Positions 51,143-61,605 of a DNA stretch of 64,000 bases are shown piece after piece. Origin of the DNA: Synechococcus sp. CS-1329 (GTDB lineage Bacteria; Cyanobacteriota; Cyanobacteriia; PCC-6307; Cyanobiaceae); the NCBI RefSeq assembly GCF_025128055.1, contig NZ_JAHLYS010000036.1, positions 1 through 64,000 of the forward strand. The letters are read 5' to 3'. Each line of letters begins with the position of its first letter. Positions within the stretch are counted from its first letter, which is position 1. A program made the translations under genes and the position numbers. Under the pieces are notes generated by a model. That model did no database searches, was not told where the DNA came from, and saw only the letters and a program-made list of their open reading frames with translations.

Positions 51143-54100
51143 GTGGTGCCCCCAGCAAGGCTTATCCGGTGGACCATCGGGCTTGTGGGCGCGGCAACCC
51201 TGGCAACACCGGCGCTGAGCCGGGCTCAGGACCTGGGCTCCGAGTCGCCGCCGGCGCGCCAGGCTGAAGCTGATCTCAGCGACAGTGAGCCCTCAGCACC
51301 TGAGGCACAGCCCACCCAGCCCGCAGAGGGAGCAGGTCCGGCCTCCGCTGCACCGGCTCGCAGCGAAGCGGCCACCACCAGCCCAGCCGCTGCCACGCAG
51401 CAACCGTCTGCGCCGATCGCCAGTCCGGCCGAAGCCCCTGGCCCTGCGTTGCCTGGGGTTGAACCGGCTGGGGGCCAGCCGCCGGGTCCCGCAGGGGCCC
51501 GTGAAGCCGTTCCTGCAGGCACTCCTTCAACGATCCCGCCCAAGGAGCTGAAGATCAGCGCCGATCAGCAGGGGTTCGACGTGGTGATCAACCGCTTCGT
51601 GGCCAGCGGCAATGTCAAGGCCGTGCTGGCCGGCGGCCGGTTGATGGCCGATCGCCTCGAATACGACACCACCACCCGAACCCTCTACGCCACGGGCAGC
51701 GTGCGTTTCTGGCGTGGCCGGCAGTACGTGCAGGGCAGCCTGCTGCGCTACGGCCTGATCGAAGGAGAAGGGGAGATGGAGGACGTCTACGGCGTTCTCG
51801 ACCTCGAGACCAGCCTGGAGGATCTCGATGTGGAGCAGCCGGCCTCCCTACCGCTCCCCAAACCCGAGCCGATCGCCTGCCCCACGGTGCTGCCCGAAAT
51901 TCCCGACTGGCACCCGCACCCCTGGAGCGCCACCCTCTGGGGCGGGCAGATGTTCCACTCCGATTTCGGCGAGACCTTCTTCGGTCAGGGTGTCTTCCGA
52001 CCGGAGCGGGTGCTGGGCGTTGGCCTGCAGAAGCGACTGATCAAGGCCGGCCCCTTCGCCCTTGAACTCGATTTCAATGCCCTCGGCCACTGGGCCTCCG
52101 CCCAGCGGGGTGGGCGTTTCACCGGCCCCTTCTCCTCCTCCGAAGTGGCCAACCTCTCCACGTCCGCCCAGACCTTCGGCGAATTCACCGGTGGCATCGG
52201 GCTGAGGGCCTGGCTGCAACCCTGGTTGAGCCTGGGTTTCGTGCAGGGGGTGAGCCTCAACACCAACCTCAGCAACTACGAGGACACCTATCGGGAGAGG
52301 TCGGCCCGCCTCCTCAATTACCTGGGCTTCGAGATCGAGGGATCTCTCTCACCCCAGTGGTCGATGGTGGGCAGGATTCATCACCGCTCCGGCGCCTTCG
52401 GCACCTACAACGGCGTCAGAGAGGGCAGTAACGCCTACCTGCTGGGCCTGCGCTATCACTTCGGTGGAGATCCACCGCCTCAGGAGGATCCCCAGGCCAC
52501 GCTGCGCCCTGCCAAGGGCTGCCCCAACCGTGGCGCCGAGCCTCCGGAGCGCCCCCGCTCTCTGCCCGAAGCTCTCGAGCAGACAGCCATGGGTGGCGAG
52601 GCCCCGCTGCCGGCAGCAGAGCCCCCATCCCTCCCTGCGGCCACGACGGCAGCGGCTGATCGCCCGACCTCGTTCCGCGCCATGCGCGAGCAGGAGCGCC
52701 AGCGGGCCGCCGCCGCTGCAGCCATCGAGCAACGCATCTCCGATGTGCAGCAGCGGGAAGGGCTGCAGATCGAGCGCCGCCGGGGAACTGGAACCAGCAA
52801 TGATGTGGCCACCGACCAGGACAGCGACTTCGGACCGTCGCTGCCACCGCAGGTGCGGCGATTGCGTTCGGAGAACAATCGCCAGGCCGTGCAGGGCACC
52901 CTCACCCATCTGCGCTATCAGGCGGCAAGGATCGTGCTCACCGCCGACGGCTGGCGCAGCGACCGCGCCAGCTTCAGCAACGATCCCTTCACACCCTCGC
53001 AGTCGTGGATGGACGCGGATCAGGTGGTGGTCAAGCAGGACGACAACGGTGATCTGCTGATCACCTCCAAGCGCAACCGACTGATCCTGGAAGACCGTCT
53101 CCCCATTCCGGTGACCTCCAGCACTCGCATCAGCAAGCAGCAGGAGGTGGAGAACCGCTGGGTGCTGGGAGTGGATCAGGAGGACCGCGACGGCTTCTAC
53201 GTGGGCCGGCGCCTGCGACCGATCCGGATCGGTCAGAAGGGGATCCTCGAACTGGAGCCGCAGTTCATGCTGGAGCGTGCCTACCAAGGCACCACCGACA
53301 GCTATCCCATCCCCGGCGGCCAGGCCGGCGGTCCCTCGGTCAGCCAGGACAACACCCTGGGCGATCTCTTCGGCCTGGAGGCGCGGCTGGAAACACCGTT
53401 GCTGGGTTTCAACACCAGCTTGAACCTGGATATCTCCACCTTCAATCCCGAGAACCTCGCCAATGGCACCCGCAGCTGGGGCCAGATGAATCGCAACATC
53501 AACCTTCCCCTGGTGGGCGCCACCACGGCCCGGCTCTTCGGGGCCTATCGCTTCAGGATCTGGAATGGATCCCTGGGCGAGCAGGACATCTATTCGGCTT
53601 ATGGCGTCTCCCTGGAGCAAAAAGAGACCCTGCCGAAGTGGGGCAGGCTCAGCAACCGCTACTTCTGGCGGGTGGGTGTAGGCAACTACCAGAGCAATGA
53701 ATTCCTCAGCAGCGGAGAGGAATCCAGGAATCTCGCCCAGCTCTGGCGGGCCAACGCGGTGGCCTCGCTGAACAGCAGCCTGCAGCTCTGGCGGGGAAGG
53801 GCCCTGCCCTCCACACCCGATGGCGCCCTGCGCTACTCGCCCGAACCGATCGTGCCCGGCCTGGCCCTGAACACGAATCTGACCGGCAATCTGGCCTATT
53901 TCGGCGATGGCACCTACCAGAACACCTTCTCAATCTCCGGTGGTCCCACCCTCACCCTGGGGCACTTCAACAAGCGCTTCTTTGATTTCACCCAGCTCAC
54001 GATCACCGGCGGCATCACCCTGCGCGATGGCCTCAGCCCCTTCGGCTTCGATGCAGCGGTGGATCTGGGCACGGTGGGGATCGGCCTCACCCAGCAGATC

Positions 54101-54364
54101 GCCGGACCGCTGCTGTTCAACGGAGGGATCGGCCTCAATGTGGATCCCTCCTCGCCGAATTACGGCGAATTGACCGGGTCCTACGTGGAGCTGCGCTGGC
54201 AGCGCCGTGCCTATGCCTTCAGCGTGTTCTACAGCCCCTTTGAGGGCATCGGCGGAGTGCGGATCCGCCTCAACGACTTCAGCTTCAAGGGAACGGGAGT
54301 ACCGTTCGCTCCCTACCGGCCCGAGTTTGATGCGGTTGGCGGGCCGCGTCAGACCCTGTTCTGA
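51143..54364 (+). CDS. LptD homologue (DUF3769) with an inserted PagL-like beta-barrel
   Basis: A 1073-residue outer-membrane protein. A signal peptide and a 100-residue Ala/Pro linker precede an OstA/LptA-like segment (136-225, GNVKAVLAGGRLMADRLEYD). Residues about 245-442 form an extra barrel-like domain with WSATLWGGQMFHSDFGETFF, RIHHRSGAFG and NAYLLGLRYHFG, resembling lipid A 3-O-deacylase PagL; H414-R415-S416 fits the PagL HxS pair. After a charged linker (445-575), a second OstA-like part and the LptD C-terminal barrel follow. It should insert lipopolysaccharide into the outer membrane. The catalytic status of the insert is unknown. Confidence 0.82.
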   Translation: MVPPARLIRWTIGLVGAATLATPALSRAQDLGSESPPARQAEADLSDSEPSAPEAQPTQPAEGAGPASAAPARSEAATTSPAAATQQPSAPIASPAEAPGPALPGVEPAGGQPPGPAGAREAVPAGTPSTIPPKELKISADQQGFDVVINRFVASGNVKAVLAGGRLMADRLEYDTTTRTLYATGSVRFWRGRQYVQGSLLRYGLIEGEGEMEDVYGVLDLETSLEDLDVEQPASLPLPKPEPIACPTVLPEIPDWHPHPWSATLWGGQMFHSDFGETFFGQGVFRPERVLGVGLQKRLIKAGPFALELDFNALGHWASAQRGGRFTGPFSSSEVANLSTSAQTFGEFTGGIGLRAWLQPWLSLGFVQGVSLNTNLSNYEDTYRERSARLLNYLGFEIEGSLSPQWSMVGRIHHRSGAFGTYNGVREGSNAYLLGLRYHFGGDPPPQEDPQATLRPAKGCPNRGAEPPERPRSLPEALEQTAMGGEAPLPAAEPPSLPAATTAAADRPTSFRAMREQERQRAAAAAAIEQRISDVQQREGLQIERRRGTGTSNDVATDQDSDFGPSLPPQVRRLRSENNRQAVQGTLTHLRYQAARIVLTADGWRSDRASFSNDPFTPSQSWMDADQVVVKQDDNGDLLITSKRNRLILEDRLPIPVTSSTRISKQQEVENRWVLGVDQEDRDGFYVGRRLRPIRIGQKGILELEPQFMLERAYQGTTDSYPIPGGQAGGPSVSQDNTLGDLFGLEARLETPLLGFNTSLNLDISTFNPENLANGTRSWGQMNRNINLPLVGATTARLFGAYRFRIWNGSLGEQDIYSAYGVSLEQKETLPKWGRLSNRYFWRVGVGNYQSNEFLSSGEESRNLAQLWRANAVASLNSSLQLWRGRALPSTPDGALRYSPEPIVPGLALNTNLTGNLAYFGDGTYQNTFSISGGPTLTLGHFNKRFFDFTQLTITGGITLRDGLSPFGFDAAVDLGTVGIGLTQQIAGPLLFNGGIGLNVDPSSPNYGELTGSYVELRWQRRAYAFSVFYSPFEGIGGVRIRLNDFSFKGTGVPFAPYRPEFDAVGGPRQTLF

Positions 54365-54399
54365 TCAACCTCAGGCCTGGGCACCGCTGACCAGCTCGC

Positions 54400-55026
54400 T
54401 CAGTGAAAGCCGTTGGCGTAGGGCAGGGCCGCCAGGGTGCGGCTGAGTTCGGCGTGGTGGGAGAGCAGCTGGCCGGTGGCATCCCACTGGCCCGTGGTCA
54501 GCATCTGCAGCGGCCCGGCGGGAAGTTCCAGAGGCCAGCGCTGGCCGTAGCCCTCGAGGCTGGCCTCGGCCAGGGTCAAGCTGAGGGGCTCGGTGGGGGC
54601 GGCCAGGGCCGCCTCCTGCAGGGCGCGCATGGTGTCGTGACCGGCCGTCAGGCAGGGCAGGCCCAGGGCGAGGCAGTTGCCATAGAAAATCTCGGCGAAG
54701 CTTTCGCCCACCAGAGCCCGGATGCCCCAGCGCATCAACGCCTGGGGAGCATGTTCGCGGCTGGAGCCACAGCCGAAGTTGCGGTTGACCAGCAGCAGCG
54801 AGGCCCCCTGGTGCTCCGCCCGGTCGAAGGGATGGGCCCCGGCCAGCTCGGTGCGGTCATCGGCAAAGGCCCCTTCAGCCAGGCCCTCGAAGCTGACGCA
54901 CTTGAGAAAACGGGCCGGGATGATCCGGTCGGTGTCGATGTCATCGCCGCGCACCACCACAGCGGTGCCGGTGATGCTGGCGATCGGGCCGGCCGGGAAG
55001 GGCCGGGGGGGCAGGGAGCTGCTCAT
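54400..55026 (-). CDS. leuD: 3-isopropylmalate dehydratase small subunit
   Basis: Swivel subunit of isopropylmalate isomerase in leucine synthesis. The 208-residue protein has GDDIDTDRIIPARFL, LVNRNFGCGSSREHAPQAL and FAEIFYGNCLALGLP. It follows leuC on the same strand after 63 bases. Length is normal. Confidence 0.96.
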   Translation of the reverse strand: MSSSLPPRPFPAGPIASITGTAVVVRGDDIDTDRIIPARFLKCVSFEGLAEGAFADDRTELAGAHPFDRAEHQGASLLLVNRNFGCGSSREHAPQALMRWGIRALVGESFAEIFYGNCLALGLPCLTAGHDTMRALQEAALAAPTEPLSLTLAEASLEGYGQRWPLELPAGPLQMLTTGQWDATGQLLSHHAELSRTLAALPYANGFH

Positions 55027-55089
55027 GGCAGGAGGCGGGGCACGGAACGGGGCAAGGGGGCGGATCGAGGCGGAGACCGGCGGCGGCGC

Positions 55090-56523
55090 TCAGCCCACCG
55101 GCACCTGCAGCGGCACGAGGGCCAGCAGCTCGCGCACATCGCTCACCCGGCCGGTGACGGCGGCGGCGGCCACCATGGCGGGGCTCATCAGCAGGGTGCG
55201 GCCGGAGGCGGAACCCTGGCGGCCCTTGAAGTTGCGGTTGCTGGAGCTGGCGCTGATCTGGCGACCTTCGAGGCGGTCGGGATTCATCGCCAGGCACATC
55301 GAGCAACCCGGCTCGCGCCACTCGAAGCCGGCCGCCGTGAACACGGCATCGAGGCCCTCGGCCTCGGCGGCGGCCGCCACCTGCTCCGAGCCCGGCACCA
55401 CAAAGGCCTTGAGGCCCGGGGCCACCTGACGGCCCCGGGCCACGGCCGCCGCCGCCTGCAGATCACTGAGGCGACCGTTGGTGCAGCTGCCGATGAAGCA
55501 GACATCGACCGGAACTCCAGCGATCGGCATGCCGGGCTGGAGGTCCATGTAGCGGTAGGCCTCCTCCGCCAGCGGACGCTCATCCACCGGGGTATCGGCC
55601 AGGCTGGGCACCGACTCATCGACGCCGATGCCCTGACCCGGGGTGATGCCCCAGGTGACGGTGGGGGCAATCGTGCCGGCCTCAAAGACCACCTCGTCGT
55701 CGAATACGGCGTCAGCCCCGCTGGCCAGGCTGCTCCACCAGGCCACGGCCCGATCCCAGGCCTCGCCCTCGGGCGCGAAAGGCCTGCCCTGGATGTAAGC
55801 GAAGGTGGTGGCATCGGGGTTGACATAGCCACAGCGGGCGCCCCCTTCAATGGCCATGTTGCACAGGGTCATGCGCTCCTCCATCGAGAGGGCCTCGATG
55901 CAGGATCCAGCGAATTCATAGGCGTAGCCCACACCGCCCTTCACCCCCAGGCTGCGGATGATGTGCAGCACCAGATCCTTGGCGAACACGCCCGGCTGCA
56001 GGCGACCCTCCACCAGGATCCGCCGCACCTTGAGCTTGTTCATCGCCAGGCTCTGGCTGGCGAGCACATCCCGCACCTGGCTGGTGCCGATGCCGAAGGC
56101 GATCGCGCCGAAGGCCCCGTGGGTGGAGGTGTGCGAGTCGCCGCAGGCGACGGTCATACCGGGCTGGGTGAGGCCCAGTTCCGGGGCGATCACGTGGACG
56201 ATGCCCTGACGACCACTGCCGAGGCCGTGCAGGGTGATGGCGTGCTCGGCGCAGTTGCGCTCCAGGGTGGCGAGCATCTCCTCGGCCAGGGGATCGGCGA
56301 AGGGCCGCGCCTGGGAGGTGGTGGGCACGATGTGATCCACCGTGGCCACGGTGCGCTCGGGGTGGCGCACCCCCAGGCCCAGATCGCGCAGGGCCGCGAA
56401 AGCCTGAGGGCTGGTCACCTCGTGGATCAGGTGCAGGCCGATGAACAGCTGGGTGGAGCCGCCCGGCAGCTCGGCCACGCGGTGCCGGTCCCAGACCTTG
56501 TCGTACAGCGTGCCGGCGCTCAC
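55090..56523 (-). CDS. leuC: 3-isopropylmalate dehydratase large subunit
   Basis: Aconitase-type subunit that carries the [4Fe-4S] cluster. The 477-residue protein has [41 protein letters not shown], the first cluster cysteine in [13 protein letters not shown], the remaining two in [13 protein letters not shown], and [12 protein letters not shown]. It forms an operon with leuD. Confidence 0.97.
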   Translation of the reverse strand: MSAGTLYDKVWDRHRVAELPGGSTQLFIGLHLIHEVTSPQAFAALRDLGLGVRHPERTVATVDHIVPTTSQARPFADPLAEEMLATLERNCAEHAITLHGLGSGRQGIVHVIAPELGLTQPGMTVACGDSHTSTHGAFGAIAFGIGTSQVRDVLASQSLAMNKLKVRRILVEGRLQPGVFAKDLVLHIIRSLGVKGGVGYAYEFAGSCIEALSMEERMTLCNMAIEGGARCGYVNPDATTFAYIQGRPFAPEGEAWDRAVAWWSSLASGADAVFDDEVVFEAGTIAPTVTWGITPGQGIGVDESVPSLADTPVDERPLAEEAYRYMDLQPGMPIAGVPVDVCFIGSCTNGRLSDLQAAAAVARGRQVAPGLKAFVVPGSEQVAAAAEAEGLDAVFTAAGFEWREPGCSMCLAMNPDRLEGRQISASSSNRNFKGRQGSASGRTLLMSPAMVAAAAVTGRVSDVRELLALVPLQVPVG

Positions 56524-56550
56524 CGTGCCCCCGAGTCAAGACAGGCCAGC

Positions 56551-57858
56551 CTAGGTCGGGGGGGCCTGGCCTTCGCTCTGGGTCTGGGCAAGCAGACGCA
56601 GCCGCAGGCGGTTGAGGGCCTCACCGGCGCTGACCGCCTGGATCCAGTCGCGGCTGCGGCCAGCGCCGAAACGCACCCCCTCACTGGTGCTGCCCTGGGG
56701 CCCAGCCAGGGCGATATGCACGAGCCCCACAGGCTTTTCGGCGCTGCCACCGCCCGGGCCGGCGACGCCCGTGAGGGCCAGGGCCCAGGTGCTGCCGGTG
56801 ACCCGCCGCGCCCCTTCGGCCATGGCGATCGCCACCGGGTCACTCACCGCTCCATGGGCCTCAAGCGTGGCGGCAGGCACCCCCAGCAGCCCCTGCTTGA
56901 CGGAATTGGCATAGGCGATCACACCGCCGAGGAAAGCCTCGGAAGATCCGGGCACCGCCGCCAGGGCCGCACCCAGCCCACCACCGGTGCAGGATTCCGC
57001 CACCGCCAGGGTCTCCCGCCGCCGCCGCAGCAGCTCCAGGCAACAGGACGCCTGGCTGTCGTCGTCGACTCCGTAGAACCAGGCCCCCAGCCGCTGGCGC
57101 AGCTCAGCCTCCAGCGGGGCCAGGAGCTCCTCGGCCTGAAGGAGTGTGGGGCCCTGGGCCGTGATCCGCAGCTTCACCTCACCGGTGCCGGCATAGGGGG
57201 CCACGGTGGGATTGGCCAGCTCCAGCAGGTCGGCCACCTGCTCCGCCAGGCGCGATTCCCCCGCCCCCCAGAAGCGCAGGATCCGACTGAGGAACACCCC
57301 CTCGGCCAGGCCCTGCCCCCGCAGCCAGGGGGCCGCCGTGGCGGCCCACATCGCCCGCAACTCGGAGGGCACTCCGGGGAAGGTGAGCAGGCTGAAACCC
57401 GGCTTGGGGGTCCAGATCATTCCGGGAGCCGTGCCCAGCGGGTTGGCCAGCACGGCCGCTCCGACAGGCAGCAGAGCCTGCTTGCGGTTGCTTGGCGAAG
57501 GGGTGCGGCCCAGGGCCGCGAACTTGGCCTGGATGTCGCTCCACACCTCAGGGCACTCCTGAAGCGGAGTGGTGAAGGCGGCGGCCAGGGCCTCGGTGGT
57601 GAGGTCGTCGGGGGTGGGTCCGAGCCCACCGGTGCAGATCAGCACCCGGCAGCGGCTGGAGGCCTCCCGCACCATGGCGATCAGTCGCTCACGGTTGTCC
57701 CCCACCACCGACTGGCGGTAGTGGGGCAGCCCCAGGCCCGCCAGCTGCTCCCCCAGCCAGCGGGCATTGCTGTTGAGGATGTTGCCCAGCAGCAGCTCGG
57801 TGCCGATGCAGAGAATCTCGCAGCCGCCGCTCTCAGGGCTTCGGGTCACACTCGGCAT
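56551..57858 (-). CDS. cinA: CinA-like protein (nicotinamide-nucleotide amidase / competence-damage domain)
   Basis: A 435-residue two-domain protein: an N-terminal MoCF-like domain (about 10-180, [40 protein letters not shown]) and a C-terminal CinA amidase domain (about 265-430, [37 protein letters not shown]). It recycles NMN and ADP-ribose pyrophosphate in other bacteria. Start ATG 57858 overlaps the upstream WecA-like gene by 26 bases. Confidence 0.93.
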   Translation of the reverse strand: MPSVTRSPESGGCEILCIGTELLLGNILNSNARWLGEQLAGLGLPHYRQSVVGDNRERLIAMVREASSRCRVLICTGGLGPTPDDLTTEALAAAFTTPLQECPEVWSDIQAKFAALGRTPSPSNRKQALLPVGAAVLANPLGTAPGMIWTPKPGFSLLTFPGVPSELRAMWAATAAPWLRGQGLAEGVFLSRILRFWGAGESRLAEQVADLLELANPTVAPYAGTGEVKLRITAQGPTLLQAEELLAPLEAELRQRLGAWFYGVDDDSQASCCLELLRRRRETLAVAESCTGGGLGAALAAVPGSSEAFLGGVIAYANSVKQGLLGVPAATLEAHGAVSDPVAIAMAEGARRVTGSTWALALTGVAGPGGGSAEKPVGLVHIALAGPQGSTSEGVRFGAGRSRDWIQAVSAGEALNRLRLRLLAQTQSEGQAPPT

Positions 57859-58960
57859 CACAGGGGATGGTGTTGGAGGCGGAATCGCCCAGCAGCCTGC
57901 GCTGGCGACGGGATCCCATCACCGCGCCGATCAGCACGGCCGTGGCCAGGGCCAGCCAGAGGAAGCGCAGCTCCACATTGGCCGCCACCAGCGCCAGAGC
58001 TGCCAGCCACTGGGTGAAGGCATAGATCAGCAGCACCGTGCGGCGATGGCTGAACCCGGCCCGCAGCAGCCGGTGATGCAGATGGCGCCGATCGGGATAA
58101 AAAGGCGAGTGCCCCTCGCTGAGTCGGCCCATGATCACCGCTGACATGTCGGCCAGGGGCAGCGAGAGGATCAGCAGCGGGAACAGCAGGCTGACGGTGG
58201 TGAGCCCCTTGGCCGGGCCGACGATGCTGATGGCCGCCAGGGCAAAACCGAGGAAATAGGAGCCGCCGTCGCCCATGAAGATGCGGGCGGGGTTGAAGTT
58301 GTGGCGAAGGAAGCCGAGGCAGGCACCGGCCAGGGCGGCGGCCAGCAGGCCGGCGGCGCTCTGCTGGAGGCTGAAGCTCACCGAAAGCAGACCCACCGCG
58401 GCGATGCCACCCACACCGGCCGCCAGGCCGTCGAGGCCATCGATCCAGTTGATGGCGTTGGTGATGCCCACCAGCCAGATCACCGTGGCCAGCAGGCTGA
58501 GGCTGTCGGGCAGGGGAAAGGCCAGCGACGGCAGACCGAACCATCCCAGGGGCAGATCGATCGCTCCGATGCGCACTCCTTCACTCCAGACCACCACCGC
58601 CACAGCCACCTGGCCGGCCAGGCGGGGCAGAGGCGGCAGGGCAAACAGGTCGTCGGCCAAGCCGATCACGAAATAGCAGAGCGCACCGGCCAGGGTGGTC
58701 CAGATCAGCTGGTCCCGATCCGGCGCCAGGGTGCCGAAGCCCCCCCGGGCCCAGGTGAAGGCCAGGGCCAGGGAGAAGCCGGCCACCATGCCGATGCCCC
58801 CCAGCCGCACCATCGGCACATCGTGCTGCTTGCGCGAATCCGGGGGATCGAAGAGGCCGTAATGCAGCCCCACCCTGCGCACCAGCGGCACGATCAGAGC
58901 CGTGAGCAGGGCCGCGATCACCAAGGTGATGAGGGCCGAGGTGAGCGGAGTGGCGGCCAT
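57833..58960 (-). CDS. WecA/MraY-type polyprenyl-phosphate sugar-1-phosphate transferase
   Basis: A 375-residue membrane protein with about eleven helices. Motifs: [21 protein letters not shown] (N-terminal loop), [49 protein letters not shown] and [11 protein letters not shown] (His-rich loop). These mark the WecA/TagO group, which starts O-antigen, teichoic or capsular glycan synthesis by moving HexNAc-1-phosphate to undecaprenyl phosphate. Confidence 0.9.
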   Translation of the reverse strand: MAATPLTSALITLVIAALLTALIVPLVRRVGLHYGLFDPPDSRKQHDVPMVRLGGIGMVAGFSLALAFTWARGGFGTLAPDRDQLIWTTLAGALCYFVIGLADDLFALPPLPRLAGQVAVAVVVWSEGVRIGAIDLPLGWFGLPSLAFPLPDSLSLLATVIWLVGITNAINWIDGLDGLAAGVGGIAAVGLLSVSFSLQQSAAGLLAAALAGACLGFLRHNFNPARIFMGDGGSYFLGFALAAISIVGPAKGLTTVSLLFPLLILSLPLADMSAVIMGRLSEGHSPFYPDRRHLHHRLLRAGFSHRRTVLLIYAFTQWLAALALVAANVELRFLWLALATAVLIGAVMGSRRQRRLLGDSASNTIPCDAECDPKP

Positions 58961-59073
58961 GCTCACGAGCAAGGGGCGGTGCTCAGGTCACCAGGGAATG
59001 GCAACGCTGGTGGCAACGTCGCGGAGACAGCCATGCAGGGACCAGATCGAGGCCAAAGCTTAGGCAGTGAGGG

Positions 59074-60363
59074 TCAGGCCGGCTGGGGGATCCGACTCGG
59101 TCCGTAGAGCGGATGGCGGTCGCAGAGGGCCCGCACGCGCTCGCGGCAGCGCAGCTCGATCACGCTGTCCTCGGGATGGAGCAGTCGGTCGGCGATCACA
59201 TCGGCCACCTCGACGAAGTCGTCGGCATCGAAGCCGCGGGTGGTGAGGGCGGCGGTACCCAGGCGCAGGCCGCTGGTGACAAAGGGCGATTCCGGATCAA
59301 ACGGCACGGTGTTCTTGTTCGCCGTGATGTTCACCTCGCTGACCAGCAGGTCGGCCACCTTGCCGGTGAGACCGACAGAGCGCAGGTCAAGCAGCACCAG
59401 GTGGTTGTCGGTGCCACCTGACACCACGGCGATGCCCCGCTCCTGGATCCGGGTGGCCAGGGCCTGGGCATTGCGGATCACCTGCTGGCTGTAGAGGCGG
59501 AAGGAGGGCTGCAGGGCCTCACCGAAGGCCACGGCCTTGGCGGCCACCACATGCTCCAGGGGGCCGCCCTGGCTGCCGGGGAAGACAGCCTTGTCGAAAC
59601 GCTTGCCGAACTCGGCGTCATTGCAGAGGATCAGCCCGCCGCGGGGGCCCCGCAGGGTCTTGTGGGTGGTGGTGGTGACCACATGGCAATGGGGGACGGG
59701 ACTGGGATGGGCCCCTGCGGCCACCAGGCCGGCGATGTGGGCCATGTCGGCCAGCAGGAAGGCATCGACGGAATCAGCGATGGAGCGGAAGGCCGCAAAA
59801 TCGATCGTGCGGGGGTAAGCGGAGTAACCGCAGATGATCATCCGGGGGCGGTGCTGCTCGGCCAGGGCCCGGATGGCGTCGTAGTCGAGCTGCTGGGTGT
59901 CGGGATCGACGCCGTAATGGACGGCCTTGAACCACTTGCCCGAGACATTCACCGGCGAGCCATGGGTGAGGTGACCCCCATGGGAGAGGTCCATGCCCAG
60001 GATCGTGTCGCCGGGCTGGAGCAGGGCCAGAAACACGGCGAAGTTGGCCTGGGCACCGCTGTGGGGCTGCACGTTCGCCCAGGCGGCCCCGAACAGCTGG
60101 CGGGCCCGGGCGATCGCCAGCTCCTCGATCGCATCGACGTGCTCACAGCCGCCGTAATAGCGCTTGTGGGGCAGACCTTCGGCGTACTTGTTGGTGAGCA
60201 CCGAACCCTGGGCCTCCATCACCGCCCTGGAGGTGAAGTTTTCGCTGGCGATCAGCTCCAGGTGGCTCTGCTGACGCTCCAGCTCACGGCCGATCAGGGC
60301 GGCGATGGCGGGGTCCCCGGCCGCCAGGGACTGGTTCAGGGGCGTACCGGTGGCATCCACCAT
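59074..60363 (-). CDS. glyA: Serine hydroxymethyltransferase
   Basis: PLP enzyme that interconverts serine and glycine with tetrahydrofolate. The 429-residue protein has [45 protein letters not shown] and the PLP-lysine motif [16 protein letters not shown]. Start ATG 60363; an ATG ten codons earlier is less likely. Confidence 0.96.
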   Translation of the reverse strand: MVDATGTPLNQSLAAGDPAIAALIGRELERQQSHLELIASENFTSRAVMEAQGSVLTNKYAEGLPHKRYYGGCEHVDAIEELAIARARQLFGAAWANVQPHSGAQANFAVFLALLQPGDTILGMDLSHGGHLTHGSPVNVSGKWFKAVHYGVDPDTQQLDYDAIRALAEQHRPRMIICGYSAYPRTIDFAAFRSIADSVDAFLLADMAHIAGLVAAGAHPSPVPHCHVVTTTTHKTLRGPRGGLILCNDAEFGKRFDKAVFPGSQGGPLEHVVAAKAVAFGEALQPSFRLYSQQVIRNAQALATRIQERGIAVVSGGTDNHLVLLDLRSVGLTGKVADLLVSEVNITANKNTVPFDPESPFVTSGLRLGTAALTTRGFDADDFVEVADVIADRLLHPEDSVIELRCRERVRALCDRHPLYGPSRIPQPA

Positions 60364-60473
60364 GGAATCGAGGGCAAGGCGCGAGACCCGCATCGTAAGA
60401 AATCATGCCGGCGCTTCAGCTGGACCCACGGCCAGCGGCCGGGAGGTGCCAGGGGGGCTGCCGAGGCCGTGCC

Positions 60474-60502
60474 ATAAAAAAACCGCCCGGTGAAGGGCGG
60501 TT
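60474..60502 (-). terminator. Rho-independent terminator after tRNA-Arg
   Basis: On the minus strand AACCGCCC-TTCACC-GGGCGGTT is followed by seven T. It begins 7 bases past the tRNA 3' end and would stop transcription before glyA. Confidence 0.92.
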
Positions 60503-60509
60503 AAGCAAG

Positions 60510-60583
60510 CGCGCCTGGAGAGATTCGAACTCCCGACCCTCTGATCCGTAGTCAGATGCTCTAATCCGCTGAGCTACAAGCGC
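60510..60583 (-). tRNA. tRNA-Arg (anticodon ACG)
   Basis: A 74-base tRNA on the minus strand. The acceptor pairs GCGCTTG with CAGGCGC (one G-U), discriminator G. The anticodon stem TCTGA/TCAGA holds CTACGGA, anticodon ACG, which becomes ICG after deamination and reads CGU/CGC/CGA. CCA is not encoded. Confidence 0.96.
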
Positions 60584-60679
60584 ATGCCTGTGCATTCTCA
60601 CCGCACGGGGGTGCCATTCGTCAACTGTCGCCGGGTCACAATCGAGCCAGCCACCGCAGGCGCTGCGGCCCCCCTCCCC

Positions 60680-60937
60680 ATGCCGATCCGCTGGTACGGC
60701 CCCGCCGACCCCGCCGACCCCACCTATTGCCACTACGAGCGGGTGGTGAACCTCTGCCTGCACGGTGGCCTGTTCGCCGCCGTGAACACAGGCCTCTGGT
60801 TTGTCCAGGGCCTGCGCCATCCCTGGTCGCACCTGGGTTGGCTGAGCCTGACCTGGGGAGCGTTCTGGCTGTTGCACCTCATCATCGTGTTGCGACTGCG
60901 GCCACGAACCGAGGTGCTCGACCAAGGTGAGGGTTGA
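60680..60937 (+). CDS. 2TM-domain protein
   Basis: An 85-residue protein from ATG 60680 with IRWYGPADPADPTYCHYERVV-type start (shortened here), two hydrophobic helices (LHGGLFAAVNTGLWFV and WLSLTWGAFWLLHLIIVL) joined by GLRHPWSHLG, and a basic end. This matches the 2TM domain, a small helical-hairpin membrane module of unknown function. The DUF3181 gene follows after 15 bases. Confidence 0.8.
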   Translation: MPIRWYGPADPADPTYCHYERVVNLCLHGGLFAAVNTGLWFVQGLRHPWSHLGWLSLTWGAFWLLHLIIVLRLRPRTEVLDQGEG

Positions 60938-60952
60938 GCCTGCACCACTCCA

Positions 60953-61243
60953 GTGAGCCTGACGGCAAGTGAACTTGAGGAGCTGAGCCTGGCCCTGGCT
61001 GACCGCCTCTACATCCAGGTGGCCAGCTGGCACCTGTACCTCGGCGACGCCGGGCTGGCGATGACCCTGGCGATCGAATGCGCCGCCCGGCTCGATCAGG
61101 GGGCCGGGATCTGCGCCCGTCAGGCCCTGGAAGCCGTTCAGGTGCCGATCGGAGGAGGCTCCAGCCGCCTACCCCTGGCCCGGCTGCTCCCCCCCGGGCA
61201 GCTGAGCGACCTCGAGGACATCCTCGACAACCTGGGCGGCTGA
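60953..61243 (+). CDS. DUF3181 family protein
   Basis: A 96-residue soluble helical protein from GTG 60953, with LADRLYIQVASWHLYLGDAG, LAIECAARLDQG and a C-terminal SDLEDILDNLGG. This is the DUF3181 pattern, found only in cyanobacteria. It probably shares a transcript with the upstream 2TM gene. Confidence 0.78.
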   Translation: MSLTASELEELSLALADRLYIQVASWHLYLGDAGLAMTLAIECAARLDQGAGICARQALEAVQVPIGGGSSRLPLARLLPPGQLSDLEDILDNLGG

Positions 61244-61338
61244 GCCCCCCGGGCCGCGCTGTGGCGGCTGAAGAAGCACGACAGTGCGGGCCTGGGCGTT
61301 GGGCTGCGAATAGGGTTCAAACCCGTTGCAGGCGTTGG

Positions 61339-61605
61339 ATGCTGGTCATCGAGGTCACCAATGCCCGAGAGGTGGTCCGGCAGCGCATCGGCCCCCTGGG
61401 GGGCCGCTTGATCGGCAAGGTGGTCGACGCCGAAGCCCAGGTGGAGAAGGCACTGATTCAGGAACTGGAGACCGCCTTCCGGGAGTTCGGCATCGAAGCG
61501 CGGATCTTCTCGGTGGATGGACCGAAAATGTTGGGGCGCAGCCACCTGGAGATTCCGGTCCAGGTGCGCGAGGAGCGCCGGGTCACCCTCCGGAACCCCG
61601 GCTGA
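61339..61605 (+). CDS. Small conserved hypothetical protein
   Basis: An 88-residue protein starting MLVIEVTNAREVVRQRIGPL, with GGRLIGKVVDAEAQVEKAL, an amphipathic helix ALIQELETAFREFGIEARI and a final strand VQVREERRVTLRNPG. It looks like a mixed alpha/beta domain. No family recalled with certainty; its end overlaps the murJ stop by 23 bases on the other strand. Confidence 0.6.
   Translation: MLVIEVTNAREVVRQRIGPLGGRLIGKVVDAEAQVEKALIQELETAFREFGIEARIFSVDGPKMLGRSHLEIPVQVREERRVTLRNPG

Noticed and set aside
54403-58017. Open frame of about 1200 codons on the plus strand
   Set aside because: It lies antisense to leuD, leuC and cinA, has the Gly/Gln/His-rich composition of shadow frames in GC-rich DNA, and shows no domain.
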